Positions 26,625-34,943 of a stretch of 64,000 bases of DNA are shown here, piece by piece. Both the position numbers and the translations under genes were made by a program. The notes beneath the pieces were generated by a model. That model searched no databases and had not been told where the DNA came from. It saw only the letters and a program-made list of their open reading frames with translations. Each line of letters starts with the position of its first letter. The first letter of the stretch is position 1. The DNA comes from Streptomyces mobaraensis (GTDB taxonomy: Bacteria > Actinomycetota > Actinomycetes > Streptomycetales > Streptomycetaceae). The stretch lies in the NCBI RefSeq assembly GCF_020099395.1, contig NZ_CP083590.1:3720001-3784000 (forward strand), in the 5' to 3' direction.

Positions 26625-28889
26625 ATGAACGCGCCGTACGACGGTGACCGCGGCCGGGGCGCGGGAGGTGACCGGCGGGACCAGTACCCGCCGGCACCGC
26701 CCGGTGCCCAGGAGCCGCCGCAGCCGGGCCCGTACGCCCCGGACCCGTACTTGGGGGACCCCTACCCCGCCGAGCCGTACCCCGGCCAAGCACCGGCCGA
26801 CGACGGCGCGGCGCAGCAGGGTGGTTTCCACCAAGGCGGGCAGCCCCTCTACGGCCGGCAGCCCTACGGGCAGCCCCAGGGCGGTCCGCAGGTCCCTCCG
26901 CCGCCCGCCCCCTCGTACCCGCAGCAGCAGGCGTGGCCGCCCGCGCCCCAGGCGCAGACTCCCCCGGCCGCCGGTGACGACGACGCGACCCAGCTCATCG
27001 GCAGCGTGAGCGGTTTCCCCGACCGGACCACGCCCACGCCGCCCCAGCGCGACGCCTTCGCCCACCTCTACCGGGACCAGCAGCAGCCCTACGAGCCGCA
27101 GCGGCCGCAGGGCCGGCCGGTCCCGGCGCCCGGGCCGCACCCGGCGGCGGCGTCGATGGAACACACCCAGCCGATGGTGCCCGCGGTGGAGCCCCCCGCG
27201 GCCGAGCCCCTGGTGGAGCCGGAGCCCGCTCCTGCGGCGCCGGCGGCGAAGGGCGGCAAGGCGGCGGGCCTGCTGAAGTCGAGCGCCCTGATGGCGGCGG
27301 GCACGATGGCGTCCCGGCTTCTGGGCTTTGTGAAACAGGCGATGCTCGTCGCCGCCCTGGGCGCCGGCGTACTGGGCGACACCTACACGGTGGCGTACCA
27401 GCTCCCCGCCATGATTTTCTTCCTGACCATCGGCGGCGGGCTCAACTCGGTCTTCATTCCACAGCTCGTGCGCTCGATGAAGGAGGACGCCGACGGCGGA
27501 GAGGCCTACGCAAACCGATTGCTGACGGTGGTCGGCGTCATCCTCGGCGGTCTTACTCTGCTGACCGTGTTCGGGGCCGAGTTCCTCGTGCCCCTGCTGT
27601 CCAGCAAGTTCGCCGACAATCCTGACGCCAACTCGGTGACGGTCGCCTTCGTCCGCTATTGCATGCCCACCATCTTCTTCATGGGCATCCACGTGGTGAT
27701 GGGGCAGATCCTCAACGCGCGAGGCCGTTTCGGCGCGATGATGTGGACCCCCGTCCTCAACAACATCGTCGTCATCGCCACCCTCGGTATGTTCCTCTGG
27801 GTGTACGGCACGGCGAACAGCTCGGGCTTCGGCGGGCACGAGATCACGATCCCGCCGGAGGGCATCCGACTGCTGGGCGTCGGCACTCTGCTCGGTCTCG
27901 TCGTCCAGGCGCTGGCGATGATCCCCTACCTGAGGGCTACGGGCTTCAAGATCCGTCCGCGCTTCGACTGGCGCGGCCACGGCCTCGGCAAGGCCGCGAA
28001 GCTGGCCAAGTGGACGATGCTTTTCGTCCTCGCCAACCAGGCCGGCAACCTGGTCGTCACCCAGCTCGCCACCGCTGCGGGTGTCAACAGTCGCCAGGCC
28101 GGCACCGGCATCATGGCCTACATCAACGCCCAGCTCATCTGGAACATGCCGCAGGCCATCCTCACCGTCTCGATCATGGCGGCGATGCTCCCGCGCCTGT
28201 CGCGCTCGGCTGTCGACGGCGACACCAGCGCCGTCCGGGACGACATCTCGCAGGGCCTGCGCTCCTCGGCCGTGGCGATCGTGCCCATCGCCTTCGCCTT
28301 CCTGGCCCTCGGCGTCCCGATCTGCACCCTGCTCTTCGGATCGGGTGGTATCGAGGGAGCCCGCTTCTTCGGCTACGCCCTCATGGGCTTCAGCCTCGGC
28401 CTGATCCCCTTCTCGGTGCAGTACGTCGTCCTCCGCGCCTTCTACGCCTACGAGGACACCCGCACCCCCTTCTACAACACGGTCATCGTCGCCGCGGTCA
28501 ACGCGGCGGGCGCGGCGCTCAGCTACTTCCTACTGCCCGCCCGCTGGGTCGTGGTCGGCATGGGCGTCTCCTACGGTCTCGCCTACGCCGTCGGTGTGGG
28601 CGTCGCATGGCGCAGGCTGCGCAACCGGCTCGGCGGCGATCTGGACGGCACCCGCGTGGTGCGTACGTACGCCCGCCTCATCGGCGCGTGCGTCCCCGCG
28701 ACGCTCATCGGCGGCGCCATCGCCTACGGCATCGGCCAGGTCCTGGGCAGCGGCGTCCTCGGCTCGCTCGCCGCCCTGATCGGCGGTGGCGTGATGCTCC
28801 TCGGCGTCTTCTACATCGCCGCCAAACGCATGCGGGTGGAAGAGGTCAACGCCATGGTCGGCATGGTCCGCGGGCGTCTGGGACGCTGA
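26625..28889 (+). CDS. murJ: Lipid II flippase MurJ (MviN)
   Basis: The 754-residue protein has a Pro/Gln/Gly-rich cytosolic N-terminus (about 210 residues) followed by a MOP-superfamily core with fourteen membrane helices. The core starts around SSALMAAGTMASRLLGFVKQ, with the essential Arg-rich TM1 region, and includes GGGLNSVFIPQLVRSM. It flips undecaprenyl-linked peptidoglycan precursor across the membrane. A separate pseudokinase follows 109 bp later on the same strand. In mycobacteria the two are fused in one MviN protein. Confidence 0.95.
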   Translation: MNAPYDGDRGRGAGGDRRDQYPPAPPGAQEPPQPGPYAPDPYLGDPYPAEPYPGQAPADDGAAQQGGFHQGGQPLYGRQPYGQPQGGPQVPPPPAPSYPQQQAWPPAPQAQTPPAAGDDDATQLIGSVSGFPDRTTPTPPQRDAFAHLYRDQQQPYEPQRPQGRPVPAPGPHPAAASMEHTQPMVPAVEPPAAEPLVEPEPAPAAPAAKGGKAAGLLKSSALMAAGTMASRLLGFVKQAMLVAALGAGVLGDTYTVAYQLPAMIFFLTIGGGLNSVFIPQLVRSMKEDADGGEAYANRLLTVVGVILGGLTLLTVFGAEFLVPLLSSKFADNPDANSVTVAFVRYCMPTIFFMGIHVVMGQILNARGRFGAMMWTPVLNNIVVIATLGMFLWVYGTANSSGFGGHEITIPPEGIRLLGVGTLLGLVVQALAMIPYLRATGFKIRPRFDWRGHGLGKAAKLAKWTMLFVLANQAGNLVVTQLATAAGVNSRQAGTGIMAYINAQLIWNMPQAILTVSIMAAMLPRLSRSAVDGDTSAVRDDISQGLRSSAVAIVPIAFAFLALGVPICTLLFGSGGIEGARFFGYALMGFSLGLIPFSVQYVVLRAFYAYEDTRTPFYNTVIVAAVNAAGAALSYFLLPARWVVVGMGVSYGLAYAVGVGVAWRRLRNRLGGDLDGTRVVRTYARLIGACVPATLIGGAIAYGIGQVLGSGVLGSLAALIGGGVMLLGVFYIAAKRMRVEEVNAMVGMVRGRLGR

Positions 28890-28998
28890 CCGGAGCACAA
28901 CCATCACCCGTCGTCGTGTGTCGTGCAGGGCGACGGAGTGTGGGCACAATTGTCTTGGCTGCGGACAGGGTGCAACGGACGGGGAGGCAGGAGCGACG

Positions 28999-30711
28999 GT
29001 GGCGGAACGGAGCACGGCTGCCGTCGACGTGGCAGACAGCAGCGACGCGCAGGACGAACCGTCGCTGACCGCCAAGGCGGACAAGGCCACGGCCGACGGT
29101 ACGGAGGCCGGCAACACCGAGGAGAGCAGCGTCGGCGTGCCCCCGGACACCGAGCGCGCGACAGGCGGAAAGGGCCCGCGCGGCGATCGCGTGCCCGAAC
29201 TGCACAGCGGTCACAAGCTCGCCGGAAGGTACCGCCTGGAGGAGTGCGTCACCCGTCTGGAGGGATTCAGCAGCTGGCGTGCCGTCGACGAGAAGCTGCG
29301 CCGGGCCGTCGGCGTCCACCTGCTGCCTGCCGAGCACCCGCGGGCCCGCACGGTGCTCGCGGCAGCCCGCTCCGCCGCGCTGCTGGGCGACCCGCGCTTC
29401 GTCCAGGTCCTCGACGCCGTCGAGGAGGACGCCCTCGTCTACGTCGTCCACGAGTGGCTGCCCGACGCCACCGAACTGACCTCCGTACTGGCCTCCGGGC
29501 CCATGGCGGCCTTCGACGCCTACCAGCTGGTCAGCCAGGTGTCGCAGGCCATGGCCGCCGCTCACCGCGAGGGGCTCTCCCATCTGCGTCTGGGCCCCGG
29601 CTGCGTGCTGCGCACCGGTTCCGGGCAGTACCGCATCCGCGGCCTGGCCGTGATGGCGGCACTCCGCGGCATCACCTCCGACACTCCCCAGCGCACCGAC
29701 ACCGAGGCCATCGGCGCCCTCCTGTACGCCGCCCTCACCCAGCGCTGGCCCTACGAGGGCGACGCCCACGGCCTGGCCGGCCTGCCCAAGGACGTCGGTC
29801 TCATCCCGCCCGACCAGGTGCGGGCGGGTGTCCACCGGGGGCTCTCCCAGCTGGCGATGCGCGCCCTCGTCAACGACGGCGCCACCGCGTCCCGTCAGGA
29901 GCCGCCCTGCACCACGCCGGAGGAACTCGCCAAGGCCGTCTCGGCCATGCCGCGGATCCGTCCCCCCGAGACGCCGTTCTCCGCCACACCGTCCTACCCC
30001 CGCCCCCCGGCAGGTGGCGCATACGGCCCGCAGACCGTCCACTCCGCTCCCCTCACCCCGCCGCCCCCGCTGCAGAGCCGTACCGGCACCGCCATCAAGT
30101 GGATCGTCTCCTCGCTCCTCATCGCCGCGCTGGGCCTGGGCAGCTGGCAGCTCGCGGACACCCTGCTGAAGCACACGGACTCGGAAGACGATCCCCAACA
30201 GTCGCAGCTGTCTGACAACGAGGCCAGAAGGAAGAAGCCTCAGCAGAAGCAGCTTCCGATCGAGAAGGTCATGGAGTTCTCCCCGCTGGCCTCGCCGACC
30301 GGGCCCAAGTCCGTGTCACTCGCAGCCGATGGCGACGAGAACACGGCTTGGAAGACCGGGGCCTTCTACGGTTATCCCCGTTTCGGCAACCTGGACCAGC
30401 GTGCCCAGGGCAGCGGGATCGTCGTCGACCTGGGCAAGGTCAAGGAGGTCTCACGCATCGATGTGCGGATGTTCGCGGGACAGACCATAGAGATCCGCGC
30501 TGCCGACACCTCCGCCTCTCAGCCCAGTGCGCTGGCGGACTTCCCGAAGGAACTCCTGGGATCTCGGCGAGTGCCCGGGGAGAACCTCCAGGTCGTCAAG
30601 AGCGTCAAAACGCGTTACGTGCTCGTCCACCTCACCGAGCTGCCCCTGGAAAGCGGCAACACCTACCGGGGTGGCATCTATGAAATCAAGGTGTTCGGCA
30701 CCCGATCCTGA
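28999..30711 (+). CDS. Membrane pseudokinase with extracellular discoidin-like domain (MviN partner)
   Basis: The 570-residue protein has a disordered N-terminus, a kinase-like domain (about 70-320), a Pro-rich linker, one membrane helix near 365-385 and an extracellular jelly-roll domain resembling F5/8-type C modules. The kinase motifs are degraded: no glycine-rich loop, VGVHLL in place of the VAIK lysine, SHLRLGPGCVL in place of HRD and RGLAV in place of DFG. It is therefore a pseudokinase. The GTG at 28999 has AGGAG five bases upstream. Its place after murJ mirrors the C-terminal half of mycobacterial MviN, which binds the FHA protein FhaA when phosphorylated. Confidence 0.85.
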   Translation: MAERSTAAVDVADSSDAQDEPSLTAKADKATADGTEAGNTEESSVGVPPDTERATGGKGPRGDRVPELHSGHKLAGRYRLEECVTRLEGFSSWRAVDEKLRRAVGVHLLPAEHPRARTVLAAARSAALLGDPRFVQVLDAVEEDALVYVVHEWLPDATELTSVLASGPMAAFDAYQLVSQVSQAMAAAHREGLSHLRLGPGCVLRTGSGQYRIRGLAVMAALRGITSDTPQRTDTEAIGALLYAALTQRWPYEGDAHGLAGLPKDVGLIPPDQVRAGVHRGLSQLAMRALVNDGATASRQEPPCTTPEELAKAVSAMPRIRPPETPFSATPSYPRPPAGGAYGPQTVHSAPLTPPPPLQSRTGTAIKWIVSSLLIAALGLGSWQLADTLLKHTDSEDDPQQSQLSDNEARRKKPQQKQLPIEKVMEFSPLASPTGPKSVSLAADGDENTAWKTGAFYGYPRFGNLDQRAQGSGIVVDLGKVKEVSRIDVRMFAGQTIEIRAADTSASQPSALADFPKELLGSRRVPGENLQVVKSVKTRYVLVHLTELPLESGNTYRGGIYEIKVFGTRS

Positions 30712-30840
30712 GGCAGTGCCCGCCGGGTACTCGGCAACCCAACCGGCGGTGGGGCCCTCTGCCCCTACCCAGCCATTCCCCCACCTCTCTAAGTTGGTCT
30801 CAACAACAGATCGCGCGCGGGACAGCGCTCTCAGGGCGGG

Positions 30841-31554
30841 GTGAGTGCCATCGCAGAGGACGGACGGCAGCAGCGGACGCCGACGGCCGGCAGTGACAGC
30901 GAGCTGCTCGCCCTGCATGTCGCCGGGGACCCCGATGCCTTCAGCGAACTCGTCCGGCGCCACCGCGACCGGCTCTGGGCGGTAGCCCTCCGGACCCTCG
31001 GCGACCGGGAGGAAGCGGCCGACGCCGTGCAGGACGCCCTCGTCTCCGCCTACCGCGCCGCTCACACCTTCCGTGGCCAGTCGGCCGTCACCACCTGGCT
31101 GCACCGCATCACTGTGAACGCCTGCCTGGACCGGGCCCGCAAAGCCGCCGCGCGCCGTACGTCACCGCTCGCCGAGACCGAGAAGCTTGAGCACCTGCTG
31201 GAGCCCTATGAGTCGGCGGCCGAGCCGGCCGAGCGAAGCGATCTCCACAGAGAGCTACTGAGAGCCCTCGCGACCCTGCCGCCCGATCAGCGGGCCGTCC
31301 TCGTCCTGGTCGATATGCAGGGTTATCCCGTCGCCGAGGCGGCGGCCGTATTGAATGTTCCCGTGGGCACGGTGAAGAGTCGGTGCGCCAGAGCACGGGC
31401 GAGACTGCTGCCCTTGCTCACCCATCTGCACCCCGGCGGCAGGGGTAGCCCTCGTACCGAGAGGGAAAGGAACCGGTCGCAGGGGACGTCCGTCCCACCA
31501 CCGGCTGGACGGAGTGACGTGAACCCAGTGAAGGGCGGAGGTGGGCGAGCGTGA
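30841..31554 (+). CDS. sigM: ECF RNA polymerase sigma factor SigM
   Basis: The 237-residue group IV sigma factor has region 2 (DAFSELVRRHRDRLWAVALR, then DAVQDALVSAYRAA) and region 4 (LPPDQRAVLVLVDMQGYP, VPVGTVKSRCARARARL). It overlaps its anti-sigma gene by 4 bp (GTGA), indicating translational coupling. The order sigM, anti-sigma, trxB, trxA matches the mycobacterial sigM locus, which supports the name. It starts with GTG at 30841. Confidence 0.88.
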   Translation: MSAIAEDGRQQRTPTAGSDSELLALHVAGDPDAFSELVRRHRDRLWAVALRTLGDREEAADAVQDALVSAYRAAHTFRGQSAVTTWLHRITVNACLDRARKAAARRTSPLAETEKLEHLLEPYESAAEPAERSDLHRELLRALATLPPDQRAVLVLVDMQGYPVAEAAAVLNVPVGTVKSRCARARARLLPLLTHLHPGGRGSPRTERERNRSQGTSVPPPAGRSDVNPVKGGGGRA

Positions 31555-32474
31555 CCTCGACGACCGACACGGACGGGCACCCGGAGGTCTCCGAGATCTC
31601 CGCGCTCGCCGAGGGCGTGCTCTCACCCGCACGCAGCGCGGACCTGCGAGAGCATCTGGCCGATTGCACGGTCTGTGACGACGTCCGCGCCTCCCTCGAC
31701 GAGATCCGCGAGCTGCTGGGCACCCTGCCCGGCCCCGCAAGGATGCCGGAGGACGTCGCGGGCCGGATCAACGCGGCTCTCGCCGCCGAAGCGCTGCTTG
31801 ACGCGACGGCGCCCCAGGAGGCGGTCGCGACCGTTTCACGTGAAACGGCGACGACAGTGATCACCGGTCCTGTTTCACGTGAAACATCATTTGATCCTGC
31901 CCACGACATGGACCGTCTGGTTTCACGTGAAACACCGGCCGGTGAACGACCCGCCGGGCGTCCCCGAGGCGCCGTCGGCCCAGGCCGCCCGTCGCCCGCC
32001 CGCAGCCGCCGCTGGCGCCGCACCCTTCTGGGTACGGCCTGCGCCGCAGCCGCCATCGGCGTGAGCACCTTCCTCCTCCAGGGCTCAGGCGACGACGGGG
32101 GAGACCGTGCCACACCACAAGCGGACGCGACTGCGGTGGCCGTGGCCGAGCTGAAGACGCGGGTTCACGACGCGCTGTCGAACCTCAAGCCGGCCGAGAC
32201 GCGCGGCATGCGCGCACAGGACGGCACCGAGACCTACCAGGGCTCTTCGAACGGCACCGCTCCGTACTGTGTGAGTCAAGGCATCGGCCGCGCGGACCGC
32301 GCCCTCGCAGTGCGCCAGGAGCGCTTCACCGGAACGGACACCTACCTGGTGATCTACCCGCACTCCCGCGATGCCGCGCTCGTTGACGTCTATGTCGTCG
32401 CGGCGGACTGTGTCGTCACCTCCTCCGGAGCCCCCGGAAAGGTGCTGGCGCGCGAGACGGTCTCGCGTTCGTAG
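31551..32474 (+). CDS. Zinc-binding transmembrane anti-sigma factor of SigM
   Basis: The 307-residue protein has an N-terminal anti-sigma domain with the HxxxCxxC zinc motif (His35, Cys39, Cys42), one membrane helix near 160-180 and an extracytoplasmic C-terminal domain with two cysteines. It should hold SigM inactive at the membrane. The linker between zinc domain and helix contains VSRET three times (within residues 94-128), each encoded by a perfect parS site. The linker therefore doubles as centromere DNA. Confidence 0.88.
   Translation: MTSTTDTDGHPEVSEISALAEGVLSPARSADLREHLADCTVCDDVRASLDEIRELLGTLPGPARMPEDVAGRINAALAAEALLDATAPQEAVATVSRETATTVITGPVSRETSFDPAHDMDRLVSRETPAGERPAGRPRGAVGPGRPSPARSRRWRRTLLGTACAAAAIGVSTFLLQGSGDDGGDRATPQADATAVAVAELKTRVHDALSNLKPAETRGMRAQDGTETYQGSSNGTAPYCVSQGIGRADRALAVRQERFTGTDTYLVIYPHSRDAALVDVYVVAADCVVTSSGAPGKVLARETVSRS
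31833..31846. other. parS site
   Basis: Perfect GTTTCACGTGAAAC in the anti-sigma gene, read as VSRET. Confidence 0.95.
31872..31885. other. parS site
   Basis: Perfect site with full 16-bp symmetry TGTTTCACGTGAAACA, 39 bp after the previous one, again read as VSRET. Confidence 0.96.
31920..31933. other. parS site
   Basis: Perfect site 48 bp after the previous one, read as VSRET in the anti-sigma linker. Confidence 0.95.
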
Positions 32475-32506
32475 GCCGTCTCTCCGGCCGCTGCGATGTC
32501 CTTGGG

Positions 32507-32532
32507 GGAATGCTCGCCCCGTAGGATCCGTT
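32507..32532 (+). promoter_or_regulatory. SigR-type promoter of trxBA
   Basis: GGAAT, 18 bp, then GTT fits the Streptomyces SigR consensus (GGAAT-N18-GTT) exactly. It lies 60 bp before the trxB start. SigR controls trxBA in response to thiol oxidation in S. coelicolor, so this assignment is well supported. Confidence 0.88.
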
Positions 32533-32592
32533 GGGTGGGGTGAGACCCAGCAAGGACCCAGTCAGCAGTCGGCAGAGACAAGGAAGACACCC

Positions 32593-33561
32593 GTGAGCGA
32601 CGTCCGCAACGTGATCATTATTGGCTCCGGGCCCGCGGGCTACACGGCCGCGCTCTACACCGCCCGCGCTTCGCTGAAGCCGCTGGTGTTCGAGGGCGCC
32701 GTCACCGCCGGTGGTGCGCTGATGAACACCACCGAGGTCGAGAACTTCCCCGGCTTCCGCGACGGCATCATGGGCCCGGACCTCATGGACAACATGCGGG
32801 CCCAGGCCGAGCGCTTCGGCGCCGAGCTGATCCCGGACGACGTCACGGCCGTCGACCTCACCGAGGAGATCAAGACCGTCACCGACTCCGCCGGCACCGT
32901 CCACCGGGCCAAGGCCGTGATCGTCACCACCGGCTCCCAGCACCGCAAGCTCGGTCTGCCGCGCGAGGACGAGCTCTCCGGGCGCGGTGTGTCCTGGTGC
33001 GCCACCTGCGACGGGTTCTTCTTCAAGGACCAGGACATCGCCGTGGTCGGCGGTGGCGACACCGCGATGGAGGAGGCCACCTTCCTGTCGCGCTTCGCGA
33101 AGTCGGTCACCGTCATCCACCGCCGTGAGGCGCTGCGCGCCAGCAAGGCCATGCAGGAGCGGGCCTTCGCCGACCCGAAGATCTCCTTCGTCTGGGACAG
33201 CGAGGTCGCCGAGATCCACGGCGAAGCCAAGCTCTCCGGGCTGACCCTGCGCAACGTCAAGACCGGAGAGACCTCGGAGCTGCCGGTGACCGGCCTCTTC
33301 ATCGCCATCGGTCACGACCCCCGCACCGAGCTCCTCAAGGGTCAGCTGGAGCTGGACGACGAGGGTTACCTCAAGGTCGACTCGCCCTCCACCCGCACCA
33401 ACCTCACGGGCGTCTTCGCCGCCGGTGACGTTGTGGACCACACCTACCGCCAGGCGATCACCGCCGCGGGCACCGGCTGCTCCGCCGCCCTGGACGCGGA
33501 GCGCTACCTCGCCGCCCTCGGTGACGGCGAGAACGTCCGCGAGCCCGAGCAGAGCGCCTGA
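32593..33561 (+). CDS. trxB: Thioredoxin reductase
   Basis: The 322-residue FAD- and NADPH-dependent disulfide reductase regenerates reduced thioredoxin. It has the FAD loop [10 protein letters not shown], redox cysteines Cys136 and Cys139 (SWCATCDG), NADPH-binding GGGDTA and the C-terminal [10 protein letters not shown]. The GTG at 32593 follows AAGGAAG. A SigR promoter lies just upstream, and trxA starts 37 bp downstream. Confidence 0.97.
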   Translation: MSDVRNVIIIGSGPAGYTAALYTARASLKPLVFEGAVTAGGALMNTTEVENFPGFRDGIMGPDLMDNMRAQAERFGAELIPDDVTAVDLTEEIKTVTDSAGTVHRAKAVIVTTGSQHRKLGLPREDELSGRGVSWCATCDGFFFKDQDIAVVGGGDTAMEEATFLSRFAKSVTVIHRREALRASKAMQERAFADPKISFVWDSEVAEIHGEAKLSGLTLRNVKTGETSELPVTGLFIAIGHDPRTELLKGQLELDDEGYLKVDSPSTRTNLTGVFAAGDVVDHTYRQAITAAGTGCSAALDAERYLAALGDGENVREPEQSA

Positions 33562-33598
33562 CCCCTTTCCCCCACAGAGAACAACCAAGGAGACCGCA

Positions 33599-33928
33599 AT
33601 GGCTCTCAAGGCCGTGACCGACGCGTCCTTCGACGAGGACGTCCTCAAGAGCGACAAGCCCGTGCTGGTGGACTTCTGGGCCGAATGGTGCGGCCCGTGC
33701 CGTCAGATCGCTCCCTCGCTCGAGGCCATTGCCGCCGAGCACGGTGACAAGCTCGAGATCGTCAAGCTGAACATCGACGAGAACCCGGGCACCGCTGCCA
33801 AGTACGGTGTCATGTCGATCCCGACCCTCAACGTCTACCAGGGCGGCGAGGTCGTCAAGACCATCGTGGGTGCCAAGGCGAAGGCCGCTCTCGAGCGCGA
33901 CCTGGACGTCTTCATCGCCGGAAAGTAG
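33599..33928 (+). CDS. trxA: Thioredoxin
   Basis: The 109-residue thioredoxin carries the active site WCGPC (Trp30, Cys31, Cys34) and the cis-proline loop SIPTLN. The ATG at 33599 follows AAGGAG. It is the second gene of the SigR-controlled operon and reduces protein disulfides in the cytoplasm. Confidence 0.97.
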   Translation: MALKAVTDASFDEDVLKSDKPVLVDFWAEWCGPCRQIAPSLEAIAAEHGDKLEIVKLNIDENPGTAAKYGVMSIPTLNVYQGGEVVKTIVGAKAKAALERDLDVFIAGK

Positions 33929-33939
33929 TCGGCAGCACG

Positions 33940-33953
33940 GTTTCACGTGAAAC
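33940..33953. other. parS site
   Basis: Perfect GTTTCACGTGAAAC, 11 bp after trxA; its last bases overlap the trxA terminator stem. Confidence 0.95.
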
Positions 33954-33986
33954 GGGGTCCGTCTCCTTCGGGAGACGGACCCCGTT
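33951..33986. terminator. Terminator between trxA and the GNAT gene
   Basis: A 16-bp perfect stem with a UUCG tetraloop sits between convergent genes. Confidence 0.88.
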
Positions 33987-33995
33987 CCGCTTCCT

Positions 33996-34613
33996 CTACA
34001 AAGGCCGTAGCGCCGGTTCCTTCTGTACGGCGCCCAACAGCCGGTCCAGCGCCAGCTCCACATCTTCTTTCCAGGACAGCGCGGACCTCAGCTCAAGCCG
34101 GAGCCGGGGGTACCGCGGATGGTGGCGCACCGTCTTGAAGCCGACCGCCAGCAGATGATCGGCCGGGAGGACACACGCGGGTTCCTTCCACCGCGCGTCC
34201 CCGAACGCCTCGATCGCCTTGAACCCGCGCCTCAGCACATCCTTGGCGACCGTCTGCACCATGACCCGGCCCAGACCCTGGCCCTGGAACTTCGGTGCCA
34301 GCCATGCCGTCATGAGCTGGACGGCATCGGCAGCCACGGGACTCGTGGGGAACGCCGTCGCCCGGGGCACATAGGCCGGTGGAGCGTAGAGGACGAACCC
34401 CGCCGGCTCGTCGTCCACATAGACGACGCGGCCGCAGGATCCCCACTCCAGGAGCACGGCGGAGATCCAGGCCTCCTTCTCCAGCTCGGGACGGCCCGCC
34501 CTCAGCGCGGCCTCGCCGCTGACGGGGTCAAGCTCCCAGAACACACACGCCCGGCAGCGCTGGGGAAGGTCCGGCAGATTGTCCAGAGTGAGCGGTACGA
34601 GGCGACGCCCCAT
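33996..34613 (-). CDS. GNAT-family N-acetyltransferase
   Basis: The 205-residue protein has a GNAT core. The acetyl-CoA-binding loop is FQGQGLGRVMVQTVA, preceded by beta-strand 4 (VQLMTAWLAP). It transfers an acetyl group to an unknown acceptor. A GAGGAA ribosome-binding site precedes the ATG at 34613. It is conserved in this place between trxA and parB in Streptomyces as far as recalled. Confidence 0.88.
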   Translation of the reverse strand: MGRRLVPLTLDNLPDLPQRCRACVFWELDPVSGEAALRAGRPELEKEAWISAVLLEWGSCGRVVYVDDEPAGFVLYAPPAYVPRATAFPTSPVAADAVQLMTAWLAPKFQGQGLGRVMVQTVAKDVLRRGFKAIEAFGDARWKEPACVLPADHLLAVGFKTVRHHPRYPRLRLELRSALSWKEDVELALDRLLGAVQKEPALRPL

Positions 34614-34759
34614 GGAGCCAGTTCCTCACTTCCTACCCGTGCCGCGCCGCAGGCGGCGCCCAGCGCACTGCGCTCCCTGAGCAGGCCGCCGACGAATCCG
34701 CCGACCGCGCCCAGGCCCAGGCCCGTCGCCACCAGTCCGGTCCGGCTCACCGTTCGCAT
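34502..34759 (-). CDS. Small putative membrane protein overlapping the GNAT gene
   Basis: The 85-residue open frame begins MRTVSRTGLVATGLGLGAVG after a strong GGAGGAA site seven bases upstream. Residues 8-27 are a Gly-rich hydrophobic segment. From about residue 49 it runs 112 bp into the GNAT gene in another frame, so the C-terminal half is probably not functional. A stop exists in a neighbouring frame right before the GNAT ribosome-binding site, so an indel may have removed the original stop. Confidence 0.4.
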   Translation of the reverse strand: MRTVSRTGLVATGLGLGAVGGFVGGLLRERSALGAACGAARVGSEELAPWGVASYRSLWTICRTFPSAAGRVCSGSLTPSAARPR

Positions 34760-34864
34760 GGCCTCGTTCCTCCGTCAACTGCGTCCGCATGTCCGACGTG
34801 GTGGTGCCATACCTCAACGCATCGTATCCACCGGGGGTTTGGCCCGACAGCCGACAAAGGCAAA

Positions 34865-34921
34865 GGGGCGGGGTGTGTTCCACGTGAAACATCGCGTTTC
34901 CCGTGGAACACACCCCGCCCC
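34865..34921. terminator. Very long hairpin at the 3' end of parB, containing a parS-like site
   Basis: Perfect 20-bp arms (34865-34884 with 34902-34921) are extended by an inner GAAAC/GTTTC pair around a 5-nt loop, with one T-C mismatch. It begins 22 bp past the parB stop, so it should terminate parB. The left arm and inner part contain GTTCCACGTGAAAC (34877-34890), one mismatch from parS. The opposite side contains GTTTCCCGTGGAAC (34896-34909), two mismatches. Confidence 0.75.
34877..34890. other. parS-like site, one mismatch
   Basis: GTTCCACGTGAAAC differs from the consensus at one position and lies inside the parB-distal hairpin. Confidence 0.7.
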
Positions 34922-34943
34922 GAGGGTGGATCCGGCCGCAGAC

